A stretch of DNA of 64,000 nucleotides. Origin: Candidatus Heimdallarchaeota archaeon. Its GTDB lineage: Archaea > Asgardarchaeota > Heimdallarchaeia > JABLTI01. How positions within the stretch are numbered: the first letter of the stretch is position 1; each line of letters opens with the position of its first letter. Shown here piece by piece: positions 53,760 through 63,420 of this stretch. A program made the translations under genes and the position numbers. The stretch is taken from assembly GCA_019058275.1 (NCBI GenBank), contig JAHLVW010000016.1, positions 1 through 64,000 on the forward strand, given 5' to 3'. Under the pieces are notes generated by a model, which had not been told where the DNA came from, did not search any database, and saw nothing but the letters and a program-made list of their open reading frames with translations.

Positions 53760-53859
53760 GAGTAATAAAAGTATTGAGGAAAAGAATTTTCCCCCGTTCA
53801 CTTATTATTTTCGAATTATAAATAAAAATGAAAAATGGATCTTTAAGCTTTACCTATAA
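53758..53859 (+). CDS. possible small protein of 33 residues
   Basis: TTG 53758 lies 8 nt after GAGGAGG and opens a 33-codon frame (MSNKSIEEKNFPPFTYYF...KLYL) that ends 17 nt inside the 3' end of the convergent gene. Composition is mixed with an aromatic, basic second half. No homology recognised. The strong ribosome binding site is the only support. Confidence 0.3.
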   Translation: MSNKSIEEKNFPPFTYYFRIINKNEKWIFKLYL

Positions 53860-54199
53860 ATGGTTTAGCTTTAGAACCATCGGTACAAGTTGGTACATCT
53901 ACTGATTTTCCGCATCCTTCAACGACACAGTTAAGTTTGTCACCTTCTAGTTCCATGACTTCTCCACAACAAACTGGCCAGTCTAGTGCTGAGCCATCTG
54001 GACATTTGAATAGCAACTTCATCTCTGATTCTTGTGCTTTTGTGGTAGTTTCTTTCAACTTTACGCCTTGTAGGTCTATTTCTGATACTTGCATTTCTTT
54101 TTCTGACATTGGTAGATAAACACCATCCTTTTCATAGAGGAAGATTTGATTATTATTTAATATTACGTTAGGGACATCTATAATATAAATTTGATTCAT
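53843..54199 (-). CDS. small protein with C-terminal zinc ribbon
   Basis: Starts at ATG 54199 (MNQIYIIDVPNVIL) or ATG 54109 (MSEKEMQVSEIDL, with GGATGGTG 11 nt upstream); any start further upstream would run into the neighbouring gene. The C-terminal half reads LDWPVCCGEVMELEGDKLNCVVEGCGKSVDVPTC, the CxxCG...C-x4-C zinc ribbon pattern. About 88-118 residues. Function unknown; possibly metal or nucleic-acid binding. Confidence 0.65.
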   Translation of the reverse strand: MNQIYIIDVPNVILNNNQIFLYEKDGVYLPMSEKEMQVSEIDLQGVKLKETTTKAQESEMKLLFKCPDGSALDWPVCCGEVMELEGDKLNCVVEGCGKSVDVPTCTDGSKAKPFIGKA

Positions 54200-54264
54200 C
54201 AGATATATAAAGATAAAATGATGTAAAAATAAGGGGAATTTGTGAGAGAAAAAAGTACACAAAT

Positions 54265-55455
54265 TCAATTTGATAGATATTTTAAGGCTGTAAGTGCTAG
54301 AATTGAACAACCAAGTGGCAAAGCGTCTTCATCGATATCATATTTCGGACTATGACCAGGATGTATAATTCCCTTTTTCTCATTTCTAATACCCAACCAA
54401 AACATTGATACTGGAATTCTATAATTATCACTGAATTCGTAAAAATCTTCAGCTCCCATGCTCGGAGCATCTGCTAGCAGTACTTTGTCTTCTCCCACCA
54501 ATTCAATTGTAGCTTCCTTGATTAGTTTATTCAATTCTGGATCATTTAAGCCAGGTGAATATCCTCTTGTTATTCCTGGTGTTATTTTCGCACCAAACGT
54601 CTTAGCTACACCATCTGCAATCCTTTTGATACTTTCATATGTTGCTTCTCTTACTTCAGGTTTAAGTGCTCGAACGGTTCCAGTCAGATGTGCTTTTTCA
54701 GGAATAACATTGTATACTGTACCAGCGTTAAACGTCCCAACCGTAACGACAACTGGATTCACAGGATCGGTGTTCCTTGATGCTATTGTTTGTAATGCAC
54801 AAACAAGATTTGATGCAACTACTATTGTATCAATTGTATCATGTGGAGCAGCAGCATGCCCACCTTTACCTTCAATATCAAACCAAATTTTATCTGCACT
54901 TGCTGTAAAACAGCCATCTTTTACCTTTATATGACCTACATTAGTTTCATCATCTACATGAAGTGCGATAACAGCTGAAACATCTGGATCCTCAAGTGCA
55001 CCTTCTTGAACCATTGGTTTTGCTCCGCCCAAACCCTCTTCAGCAGGTTGAAAGAATAATTTAATGTTCCCTTTTATCTTATCCTTCATTTTTACAAGAA
55101 TTTTAGCAATACCTAACAACATTGTAGTGTGAGCATCATGTCCACAAGCATGCATCACACCATCGATTTTTGATTTGTATGGAACCTCATTTTCTTCTTG
55201 CAATGGTAAAGCATCCATGTCTGCACGAATTCCAATCGTTTTACCATCACCAGTCGTCCCCCTAATTAGTCCAACAACACCAAACTTAGCAACTTTTGTT
55301 TTAACTTCAATACCAAGCTCTTTTAGCTTTTTAATCACTAATTCCGATGTCTTTTCTTCTTCATATCCTAATTCAGGATACATGTGAATGTTTCTTCTTG
55401 TTTCAATAACCTCATCTTTTATTTCTTGAGCTATCTTCCACACTGCATCTTTCAT
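54265..55455 (-). CDS. M20D amidohydrolase (N-acyl-amino acid hydrolase/carboxypeptidase)
   Basis: A 396-residue protein with M20D motifs: RRNIHMYPELGYEEEKTS, RADMDALPLQEEN, MHACGHDAHTTML (metal ligands), FQPAEEGLGGA (general base region), GKGGHAAAP in the lid and HPGHSPKYDIDEDAL with the last His. These enzymes hydrolyse N-acetyl or indole-acetyl amino acids and small peptides using Mn or Zn. Length and spacing are normal. It is a second M20-type enzyme beside the ArgE/DapE-like one at 24183-25382. Confidence 0.92.
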   Translation of the reverse strand: MKDAVWKIAQEIKDEVIETRRNIHMYPELGYEEEKTSELVIKKLKELGIEVKTKVAKFGVVGLIRGTTGDGKTIGIRADMDALPLQEENEVPYKSKIDGVMHACGHDAHTTMLLGIAKILVKMKDKIKGNIKLFFQPAEEGLGGAKPMVQEGALEDPDVSAVIALHVDDETNVGHIKVKDGCFTASADKIWFDIEGKGGHAAAPHDTIDTIVVASNLVCALQTIASRNTDPVNPVVVTVGTFNAGTVYNVIPEKAHLTGTVRALKPEVREATYESIKRIADGVAKTFGAKITPGITRGYSPGLNDPELNKLIKEATIELVGEDKVLLADAPSMGAEDFYEFSDNYRIPVSMFWLGIRNEKKGIIHPGHSPKYDIDEDALPLGCSILALTALKYLSN

Positions 55456-55549
55456 TAATTCTACCTCACATTACATTAATACACTGAAATTTAAAAGTAA
55501 CTCAAAACTTGAGTTAATAATTGATTAACTATTGAGATTACAAAAGAAG

Positions 55550-55840
55550 TTACTTTCTTAAACGATATTTGCTAATCGTGTTTAAAATGGATTTCTCAAC
55601 ATCAATATCTAAACCTCTTCCTAAAGCAATCACAGCGAATAAAAGGTCGCCAAATTCCTCTGCAAGCTTTTCTTTAGTTGTTGATTTTCCTGGATGTAAT
55701 CCTGCATCTATCTGTAATTCTTTAGAAAATTCACCTAATTCTTCAATAACGGGTTCGATTAACCATTCCTTTGACCAGTAACCACCTAATATATCAATCA
55801 ATTGATCGACTTCTTTGCAAATTGATTCGAGATCAGTCAT
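55550..55840 (-). CDS. MazG-like NTP pyrophosphohydrolase
   Basis: A 96-residue all-alpha protein with the MazG metal signature split over two helices: EELGEFSKEL and, after a short linker, EEFGDLLFAVIALGRGL (ExxE...ExxD). It hydrolyses nucleoside triphosphates to monophosphates and pyrophosphate, a house-cleaning role. One MazG domain only, as in small dimeric or tetrameric members. Confidence 0.85.
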   Translation of the reverse strand: MTDLESICKEVDQLIDILGGYWSKEWLIEPVIEELGEFSKELQIDAGLHPGKSTTKEKLAEEFGDLLFAVIALGRGLDIDVEKSILNTISKYRLRK

Positions 55841-55913
55841 TTACATCATCTACTATAAAATAGTCAAGTAATTCTTTAGAATAAAATTTAACGGTAATTT
55901 AGGTTAAATAATG

Positions 55914-57947
55914 TTATTCAGTTTGATATTCAGAAGCACTTACTAACCAAAAAGTTTCTTTTAAATATTCGATGCCTTGATTCAGATAAGTTTCCCTTTT
56001 CTTAGCTAGTTGTTCTTCACTTAGATCTTTCTTATCTAGCTTTTTCAATTCTTTTAGTTCTTTTTTGATTGAATCTGTGAATTTTTCCATTCCTAATTCA
56101 TCTGCTAATTCAATTGCTTCTGTTAATTCTTCAATACCGTCTTCAATATCATTCTTATAAGCAAGAACTTTACCAAGAACTTTTTTCGTATACATCGTTA
56201 ATGGCAGGAATTCTAAATCTAGAGAGATGAATAGCATATCATCCATTGTTTGGAGTACTTCCTCCATTATAGAATCATCCTTCTTCTCTTGAAAATTCAT
56301 AATTTGAACTACTGCTTTTTCAACTAATGCTAAAGCCATAGTTAAAGCTGAAGGAAATTCCTGTGCTTTTTCGAAGACAGTTTCTAAGAGCTTTTCTGCT
56401 TGAACAAGTTCCTTTTTCTGAATGTGGAAGCGTATTTTAGATATCAATGCTTGAACATTTTCTTCTTCTGAATCATGAATTGAAGCGAATAAATCCGCTC
56501 TGCTCATATATGCTTCAGCTAAAGCTAGTTTTCCAATTGCTGTTGAAATTTCAAATAACCAATTAAGAATATCAAAGTAAATATCATTCTTGATGTTTAA
56601 TTTCGTACAGTAATTTAAAGCATCCTCAAATTCATTAAATGCTGAATCTAAGTTGCCAACAATCGCATTTAATTGTCCAAGCTTCATTCTATCAATCAAT
56701 AAATCTTCTTCACTGTATTCGAATTTTAATTTGTAGATAATCGCTCTACTCCTGTTTTCAACAGCAGACCAGAAATCACCTGAGATAAAATCAACATGCG
56801 CTAAACCATCATAGATTTTTGGCAATAAATAATCAAAACTATTTTTCTGAGTGATATCTAGTACTTTTTTGAATGTGGCCAATGCTTCAGCATATTGACC
56901 ATGTTTATAGGATATTTTTGCTAACGAAGTCAAAGCAACAGCCATGCCATAAAAGTCCTTCATATCTTCAGAAAGATTATAAGATTTAGTAAAATATTGC
57001 TCTGCTTTATTTTGCTGATCATTGTTCTCAGCCAATTGAGCTAGCAATGTTAAACAAATTGATACACCTATTCTATCCTTAAGTTTTTCATAAGCTTTTT
57101 TAGCTTCTAGATATGTTTTTTCAGCTGTAGTAATATCGCCTTGTTTCTCGATAAGTTGCCCTTTTATTCGAATAGCTTTTGCTTCTAATGCCAAATACTT
57201 CAACGTTTTAAAAGTTGTAAAAACCTTGGTTAGATAATTGTTAGCTTCATCCAATTTCCTTGACAAGATATTTGATAGCGCTAAATCTAACTCAAAATGC
57301 GTCATCCAATAATGATCACTAACTTCTTCTGCTAATTCATAAACAGGAGTAATTTCATTGATAATTTCAGTTGGAGATAATTGTTGAGATTTAACTCGAT
57401 TCTCAATGAGATAAGCAGGCATGAACTTATGATCAAAATCAGGTAATTTTCCTTTATTTTCTTCCTCAAATTTAGCAATCCTTTCCAAAATTGCCTCAAG
57501 TTTTTCTTTATCTTCAGTTCCTCTCACAAAATAAATTTGTGCTAAAACACCCAAACACTCAATAAACTGAAGGTGGTCATTGTCATTTTCAATTTTCTCT
57601 TTAATATCTTCCAAAATATGTGTTGCTTCGTCCATTTGACCTTGAACAGCCAGAGCTAGGGCATACCAGATTCTAGCACCATCATTATCATATTCTTTGC
57701 TTTTGAATTCTTCAGTTTTAAAGAAATCATATTGTGATTGGAAATAAGCAATTTTTGATGCTAAATAAATAATTTCAGTATCTTCTGGAGGTAGAGTTGG
57801 TGATTTGGAAATTTTCAGGAACCTATTGAAAAAAACATGTATATTAGAAGAATCTTGATCTAATCTTTCAAATTGAAACTCAATTGCATCCAAAGAATCT
57901 TTTGATAGTCTTGTTTCATGTAATTGAAATGCTTTTGGAAATACCAA
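55914..57947 (-). CDS. TPR-repeat protein
   Basis: A 677-residue soluble protein starting at TTG 57947 with GAGGGC 8 nt upstream. It has many 34-40-residue TPR units (for example GDITTAEKTYLEAKKAYEKL, KAEQYFTKSYNLSEDM, QYAEALATFKKVLDIT, NIVGNLDSAFNEFEDALNY-like stretches). It ends with a charged helix. TPR arrays act as protein-binding scaffolds; the N-terminal 80 residues contain no recognised enzymatic domain. Confidence 0.85.
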   Translation of the reverse strand: MVFPKAFQLHETRLSKDSLDAIEFQFERLDQDSSNIHVFFNRFLKISKSPTLPPEDTEIIYLASKIAYFQSQYDFFKTEEFKSKEYDNDGARIWYALALAVQGQMDEATHILEDIKEKIENDNDHLQFIECLGVLAQIYFVRGTEDKEKLEAILERIAKFEEENKGKLPDFDHKFMPAYLIENRVKSQQLSPTEIINEITPVYELAEEVSDHYWMTHFELDLALSNILSRKLDEANNYLTKVFTTFKTLKYLALEAKAIRIKGQLIEKQGDITTAEKTYLEAKKAYEKLKDRIGVSICLTLLAQLAENNDQQNKAEQYFTKSYNLSEDMKDFYGMAVALTSLAKISYKHGQYAEALATFKKVLDITQKNSFDYLLPKIYDGLAHVDFISGDFWSAVENRSRAIIYKLKFEYSEEDLLIDRMKLGQLNAIVGNLDSAFNEFEDALNYCTKLNIKNDIYFDILNWLFEISTAIGKLALAEAYMSRADLFASIHDSEEENVQALISKIRFHIQKKELVQAEKLLETVFEKAQEFPSALTMALALVEKAVVQIMNFQEKKDDSIMEEVLQTMDDMLFISLDLEFLPLTMYTKKVLGKVLAYKNDIEDGIEELTEAIELADELGMEKFTDSIKKELKELKKLDKKDLSEEQLAKKRETYLNQGIEYLKETFWLVSASEYQTE

Positions 57948-58251
57948 TTATTTGCCCTCAGTTTCCAACTTAGTAGTATTTTATATCTCGACCTAAAAAA
58001 CAGTTTCCTATTATGTGGATATTTCTATTCTTAGGTTATTCTGAAGAGTAGTTATTTATTAGTGTTGGAGTTTTTTAATGTTTATTATTGATTAAAAAGT
58101 TAAATTAAAAGTCTTTTTAAGAGCAAAAGTAAAATACTCAAAAGAAATTTCCCTATCTAAAAGATAATAAGGTAGTTTAACAGCTTTTTTCTACAAGAAA
58201 AAGCTTTTTCAATTTAGACAAGAACAATTTTTCGAATAACGGTGATTAAAT

Positions 58252-59724
58252 ATGAGTGATGGAGCTAGCAACATGAGTCAAAAGCAACTTGAGAAATTGC
58301 AAAAGAAAGCTAAAGAAATGGGTTATTCAAATTTAGCATTTTTCGTTGATGATATCGATATGCTTTTGCGTCCTGCTAATTTATTGAAACAAAAAGATAT
58401 GAAGTATTTTGAGCTTGAAAATTTGATTTCACTTCTCAATAGCAAGAATGTTAGCTTAGGTATGGCCCCCCGTATGATAAGCATGGTTTCAAAATATTCT
58501 GAGAGGAATGAAGAATTAGAAACAGAAAACGCTTCATTGAAGCAATCCAATATAACCATGCGAAGTAAGTATCAAACTGCTGAAGCTCATGTTAAAGAGC
58601 TTACCAAGCAATTATCTGACCTTTCCGTTGGGTCAAAAACAGACGCAAAGATTAGGGAGCAAAATATTAAGCTTATAGAAGAAAACAAGTACCTAAAAAT
58701 GACAAATGATTCATTATCAGGCGACTTGAAGAAAACAAAGGAAAAACTTGACCAGAAGTTAGACGAAGCTAATAATCTTGAAGTTGAAAACACTCAATTG
58801 GAGTTAAAGGTTAAAGACTTAAAACGAGAATTAAAGGAAGTAAGTCTTGAATATGAAGAAATAAAGAAGAAAGGAACAGGAGAAGATCAAACTAAGAAGA
58901 AAATTGAGGAATTGATCGAGGAACTTGATGAGCTTTATGGAACTATAGATGATCCATTTAAAAAAGAGTTCTTAGCCTTTATGGGAGTAGAATTATCAGA
59001 AATTGTTGATGATAGACATATCACCAAACAAAAGGTCTTGAATCAGATATCTATACATGCAAGGGAAATTGAAAAAATCTTTGAACCCCAAATTGCTACT
59101 CTTAAGAGAGCACAAGCAACAGCTTCGCAAATTGCAACAACTCCAGTAACAAGAGCATCTATGAAAACAGAAAAAGTCAAAGAATCTGAAGAAAAGGATA
59201 TAATTCCAGAACCAGTAAAAAGGAAAGCACTTGAACCAGTCGAAACACCAGCTGAAGATGACCTTGATATTCCTGATGAAGATGATGTTGGTGATAGATA
59301 TGTTAAACCTAGTGAGTTCTTAAAGGGTAAAAGCGTACATACAGGAGAAGCAGTTAAAGAGAAGGAAGCTCCAGTAACTGCAGAAGATGGTGGTTTAGAA
59401 CTTGCAGAAGAAGCTGTAATTCCTAAACTAAAACCCGTTTCTTATCCTAAGGAAAAAAGGAGATCTAAGAAAGTAGCTCCTGTTGATAGAACTCCAAGTC
59501 CAGAATTGATAAAAGTCTTTGATGTTTTTATCAAATATTTAGAAGCAATTACTGATAACAACTCTTACAATGATATCTGCGATAAAATCATTGAGCAATT
59601 GTACGAACACGTTGGTTCTCCTGGTATGACCAAAGTGTACAAAATTAAGAGCGGTGGCGTAAGGCGAAAGCAACTGCTTGTAGATCTCTTAATAAAATGG
59701 AAAGCAAAATTACCTGAAATGTAA
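58252..59724 (+). CDS. coiled-coil protein with acidic linker and C-terminal helical domain
   Basis: The order over 490 residues is: a helical head (1-80); a long coiled coil (about 85-215, heptads rich in Leu/Glu/Lys); a short domain (about 215-280, ELYGTIDDPFKKEFLAFMGVEL); a disordered acidic/proline-rich linker (about 290-410); and a compact C-terminal domain (about 415-490, SPELIKVFDVFIKYLEAI...RKQLLVDLLIKWKAKLPEM). Unknown family. Its shape is that of a structural or adaptor protein; proximity to vps4 (about 3.7 kb) makes a cytoskeletal or ESCRT-linked role a guess. Confidence 0.72.
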   Translation: MSDGASNMSQKQLEKLQKKAKEMGYSNLAFFVDDIDMLLRPANLLKQKDMKYFELENLISLLNSKNVSLGMAPRMISMVSKYSERNEELETENASLKQSNITMRSKYQTAEAHVKELTKQLSDLSVGSKTDAKIREQNIKLIEENKYLKMTNDSLSGDLKKTKEKLDQKLDEANNLEVENTQLELKVKDLKRELKEVSLEYEEIKKKGTGEDQTKKKIEELIEELDELYGTIDDPFKKEFLAFMGVELSEIVDDRHITKQKVLNQISIHAREIEKIFEPQIATLKRAQATASQIATTPVTRASMKTEKVKESEEKDIIPEPVKRKALEPVETPAEDDLDIPDEDDVGDRYVKPSEFLKGKSVHTGEAVKEKEAPVTAEDGGLELAEEAVIPKLKPVSYPKEKRRSKKVAPVDRTPSPELIKVFDVFIKYLEAITDNNSYNDICDKIIEQLYEHVGSPGMTKVYKIKSGGVRRKQLLVDLLIKWKAKLPEM

Positions 59725-59780
59725 AAAAAATAGATTTACGTGAGAGAAGAGATTAAACTCGTCTTTCAAACTCATTCTTT

Positions 59781-60215
59781 TTAAAGCTGTATTTCTGCAA
59801 TCTGATTTAATGCATGTGCAGTCATGCCACTTTTAATAAATCTGAGTCGTACTTGTTTTGATTTATCTTTTCCATGAATTCCAATAACTATTCCTTTTGC
59901 TGTTGCTTCGCTTTCTGGGAACTTTATTATGAATTTTTTACCAATTAATGTTTTATGATTATACTCGTCAAAAATTTTAGCAATAGCTTGATTTGTTGTT
60001 TGTAATCTATTATTTCTACGATAGCTCATAATAATAGCCTTAACCACTTTAGGCTTTCTAGCTGCAGGTTTTTTGGTTGCTGTAGTAGTTTTCTTAGTTG
60101 TTGGTTTCTTTGTTGTTTTAGCTGCAGGTTTTTTAGCTATAGTTGAGCTTTTTTTTGTAGAAGATGAGCTTTTTGATGTTGGTTTCTTTGTAGTTTTTTT
60201 ACTTTTTCGTGACAT
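59781..60215 (-). CDS. ribosomal protein eL33 (L35Ae) with a histone-H1-like N-terminal tail
   Basis: Residues 57-144 match archaeal eL33: AIIMSYRRNNRLQTTNQAIAKI, LIGKKFIIKF, KGIVIGIHGKDKSKQVRLRFIKSGMTAHALNQIAEI (family pattern LNYRR...LIGR.V.W...GKI.RVHG..G.VRARF..GLPGQALG). Archaeal eL33 is normally about 85-90 residues. Here about 56 extra residues of Lys/Ala/Thr/Ser/Pro repeats (TKKPTTKK, KKPAAK) precede it. It is part of the large ribosomal subunit; the tail would reach along rRNA. Confidence 0.85.
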   Translation of the reverse strand: MSRKSKKTTKKPTSKSSSSTKKSSTIAKKPAAKTTKKPTTKKTTTATKKPAARKPKVVKAIIMSYRRNNRLQTTNQAIAKIFDEYNHKTLIGKKFIIKFPESEATAKGIVIGIHGKDKSKQVRLRFIKSGMTAHALNQIAEIQL

Positions 60216-60339
60216 AAGAAATCACATTCTTTATCCTCTAATTTAGGGGATAAAAGGTCTATTCTAAAAGGTTTTCCCTACAACTGATTTTTCTCAAGGA
60301 TAAGCAGTCATGTAGAGTTTAAGTAAAAGCTCAATAAAG

Positions 60340-61758
60340 CTACTTCACTATCTCACTTTTAAATTGAGTTTCAACCTTTAAGAGCGTATTTTCCAAACTC
60401 TCCAAAAATTCTTCAATTTCTTTCTTCTTTATATTTACAACTCTGCCAGATTGATGTACGAGAGTGTTCCTTTTCTTGCGGATTGTATTGAACGCTTTTT
60501 CTTCTTTTTCGGAAATGAATTCTTTATCTTTAAGAAATTGCAATATCATTGAGAAATTTGTGTATATCTCAATTGGAGCATCATATCGTTCTATTAAACT
60601 CTTGAATAACTGCTCAGTTGATCTGAATAAAAATACTAATGAGGTTGCATGTTCTTCTTCTGATATTTTATCCCAAAGTTTTAAACGATTTTTAACATAC
60701 TCGATGTCAGTTTTTAGTGATGTTACTTCATGCTCATAACTAAAGACCCCTCTAGCTATTTCATAGAAGGGACTGTCAAAGAAGCGATCCTTAATTATTG
60801 CAGTTTGTTTTGGTGAAACTTTCAAACTATCTAATATAGGTCTATAGATTCTCCAAGCTTGTTGCTTTGCTACTTGATTTCTAGCATAAACACGTAATGC
60901 TTCAGATAATGGTTCAGCAAATTCATCCCGAAATATTAGATCAATACGTCTTGGATGTTTTCTAATTAATCTATCACCAACTAAATTTTCAATTGGAAAT
61001 TGACTTAATGCTCTGATGTAGTTATTTCTTTTAATCTGTTCCTCTTCATCAACAGGAATAACTATTGGTAACGTTTCCAACATTAATTTTCTTAATCTAC
61101 CTACTGAATAATAAGCAAGGATATCACTTAAAATTGTCATTACAGCAAAGATTGAAACAAAGATTGCAATATTAACTGGATTATCGATTTTATCAATCAC
61201 AACAAAATCCAATTCAATTGGTCTGAAATGCAATATTATTACACCTATCAAATCAGCTAATGAAAGAATGGACCACATAGTTGAGAACAAGAATAAAGTT
61301 TCAAAACTGCTAAGTAAAGTTTCTTTTCTACTACTACGAGTTCTACTAACATATGAGTCGATATATAATCCTCTTACTTCTTCAACTAATTCAGGTATAA
61401 GTTGTTCATCTATTGCTTGATGTATTTTAGCTTTTTGTTTTTCTGTCAAGCTTTCTTCATCATCTGAAAAAATGAAAAGTGATTCAATGTTATTTTTCAG
61501 ACTTGTTTCATATGATTTCCCTACACTACTAACAAAATAGATGAACATTGGTGATATCATGTAGAAGAATAGAGCTGGAGCTATTAACATTAAAGCCCAT
61601 AAAATAATACCCCAATTCAACTCAACACCTTTTGCTGAAGTATAAATTGCATAAACAATAAACTCAAGGATGATGGGAGAATAAACACCAAGTAAGAATC
61701 TCTGATTAAAGAGAGCGTTAGTAGTCCTTAACCGTGAAAAATAGCCAGATTCACTCAA
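60340..61758 (-). CDS. membrane protein with C-terminal HEPN-like domain
   Basis: I prefer TTG 61758 (MSESGYFSRLR), 5 nt after GGTGA, over in-frame TTG 61770. Four membrane helices (about 22-42, 53-80, 155-180 and 190-215) surround an acidic cytosolic loop. A long soluble C-terminal region ends in a helical bundle: FRSTEQLFKSLIERYD ... EKEEKAFNTIRKKRNTLVHQSG, with Arg430-x4-His435, the Rx4-6H motif of HEPN/DUF4145-type domains. HEPN proteins are often RNases in defence systems or abortive infection; no partner nucleotidyltransferase gene lies beside it. Confidence 0.7.
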   Translation of the reverse strand: MSESGYFSRLRTTNALFNQRFLLGVYSPIILEFIVYAIYTSAKGVELNWGIILWALMLIAPALFFYMISPMFIYFVSSVGKSYETSLKNNIESLFIFSDDEESLTEKQKAKIHQAIDEQLIPELVEEVRGLYIDSYVSRTRSSRKETLLSSFETLFLFSTMWSILSLADLIGVIILHFRPIELDFVVIDKIDNPVNIAIFVSIFAVMTILSDILAYYSVGRLRKLMLETLPIVIPVDEEEQIKRNNYIRALSQFPIENLVGDRLIRKHPRRIDLIFRDEFAEPLSEALRVYARNQVAKQQAWRIYRPILDSLKVSPKQTAIIKDRFFDSPFYEIARGVFSYEHEVTSLKTDIEYVKNRLKLWDKISEEEHATSLVFLFRSTEQLFKSLIERYDAPIEIYTNFSMILQFLKDKEFISEKEEKAFNTIRKKRNTLVHQSGRVVNIKKKEIEEFLESLENTLLKVETQFKSEIVK

Positions 61759-61851
61759 CAGATTCACCAAGTAATTAACTGAAAAAGTAATTTAAGAATG
61801 CTTCTTAAATATTTATTGAATTACTATCATATGTTGTATTAACAGATTGAG

Positions 61852-63249
61852 GTGGGACCAGAAATAAACAGACCAATAATCAAAAATAGAGATATCCTAC
61901 TTAATCCTCTACTTGAAAATGATATAATCAGTATAAGAAAGGTTGTTTTAGATATCCTTGAAGCTGGTGTGCTAGCTGCTGATCCTCAAGATGCTGTAAT
62001 GAGAGCCATTTCATGTAATGAAGATATGATTATTCTACCTGATGGATTAAAAAAGAAATTTTCTGAAATAGACAGAATATTCGTCATTGGTGTGGGAAAA
62101 GCCTCTGCTGCTATGGCAAATGCTCTCGAGACATTATTAGGTGAAAAGATCAGTAATGGTTATATTAATATCCCAGAAAATCAAAATTTAGAACTATTTG
62201 ATTTAAAGAAAGTCAAGGTTAATCCTGCAGGTCATCCTCTAGTTAATAAAGGGAGCATTGAGGGTACGAAGAAAATAATTGGTTTGCTAAAAGACCTAAC
62301 AACTTCAGATCTCATTTTCTGTTTACTAAGCGGAGGAGGTTCAGCACTCTTAGAATTGCCTGCTGATGGGATAACTTTAGATGATCTAAATTTGCTATTT
62401 AAGGAATTATCTCGAGTAGGTGCAACAATTCATGAATTAAATACTCTGAGAAAACATCTTTCTAAGGTCAAGGGAGGAAGACTCGCTCAAGCAGCACAAC
62501 CTGCTATGGTTGTTTCACTTATTATTAGCGATGTTGTAGGTGATGACCTTGATACTATAGCTTCTGGACCTACTGCTCCTGATAGATCAACTTGGTTAGA
62601 TACCAAGAAAATTATTGAGAAATATAATCTTTCAGAGACCATTCCAAGTTCCATAATGAAGATTATTGATGAAGGAATTAACGGGATAATTGATGACACT
62701 CCGAAATTCAACAATCTTGTTTTTAGGAATGTGAAGAATATAATAATTGCATCTAATAAATTGTCATGCAATGCAATGAAAGAATATGCAGAAGGTATTG
62801 GTTTACAGTCCACTATTGTTACAACTTCCTTATGTGGTGAAGCAAAGACAATTGGTAAAGATCTTGTAAAAGATATACGCGAACAACAAAACAAAACTGC
62901 ACTTATTATGGGTGGGGAAACGACAGTAACTATAAAAGGAAAAGGAAAGGGTGGGAGAAGTCAGGAATTAGTTTTAGCAAGTTGTGAAATGATTGGGGAT
63001 GAAAAGGGATTAGCTATAGCAGCTATTGGTTCTGATGGAATTGATGGACCAACTGATGTAGCAGGAGCAATTGTTGATAATTATGTATCTCAGCAAGGAC
63101 AAAAATTAGGATTAAAAATCAGCAAGTATCTTGAAAATAATGACTCGTATAATTACTTGAAAGAAACTAAAAGCCATATTATCACTGAACTGACAGGTAC
63201 TAATGTAATGGATCTTATAGTAGCAGTTAAAATGAGCTCAAAAATGTAG
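61852..63249 (+). CDS. glycerate 2-kinase (GckA/MOFRL family)
   Basis: A protein of about 466 residues with family features: FVIGVGKASAAMANALE, GHPLVNKGSIEGTKKI, LLSGGGSALLELPADGI, HLSKVKGGRLAQAAQPAMVVSLIISDVVGDDLDTIASGPTAPD, and the C-terminal MOFRL-type GGRSQELVLA and GSDGIDGPTDVAGAIVD. It phosphorylates D-glycerate to 2-phosphoglycerate, as in the non-phosphorylative Entner-Doudoroff route or serine/glycerate metabolism. Start GTG 61852 overlaps its own GAGGTG, so a leaderless mRNA is possible. Confidence 0.92.
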   Translation: MGPEINRPIIKNRDILLNPLLENDIISIRKVVLDILEAGVLAADPQDAVMRAISCNEDMIILPDGLKKKFSEIDRIFVIGVGKASAAMANALETLLGEKISNGYINIPENQNLELFDLKKVKVNPAGHPLVNKGSIEGTKKIIGLLKDLTTSDLIFCLLSGGGSALLELPADGITLDDLNLLFKELSRVGATIHELNTLRKHLSKVKGGRLAQAAQPAMVVSLIISDVVGDDLDTIASGPTAPDRSTWLDTKKIIEKYNLSETIPSSIMKIIDEGINGIIDDTPKFNNLVFRNVKNIIIASNKLSCNAMKEYAEGIGLQSTIVTTSLCGEAKTIGKDLVKDIREQQNKTALIMGGETTVTIKGKGKGGRSQELVLASCEMIGDEKGLAIAAIGSDGIDGPTDVAGAIVDNYVSQQGQKLGLKISKYLENNDSYNYLKETKSHIITELTGTNVMDLIVAVKMSSKM

Positions 63250-63377
63250 ATATTGCATATGCTTAAATCCTTATACTTAAATTAATAGACTTTTATATAG
63301 GTAGTATACTAGGATATTATTAGTTTCAAAGGGCCTTACAATCAAATCCTTTGAACTAAAATGCAAAGAATGGTAAA

Positions 63378-63385
63378 TTTATAAG
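63378..63385 (+). promoter_or_regulatory. TATA-like element of vps4
   Basis: TTTATAAG lies about 43 nt before TTG 63421, placing the transcription start near 63408 and leaving a leader of about 13 nt. A second TATA-like TTTTATATAG near 63290-63300 could give a longer transcript. Confidence 0.4.
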
Positions 63386-63420
63386 ATAGTTGTAGTTATA
63401 AAATATCGAGTGTGTAACAA

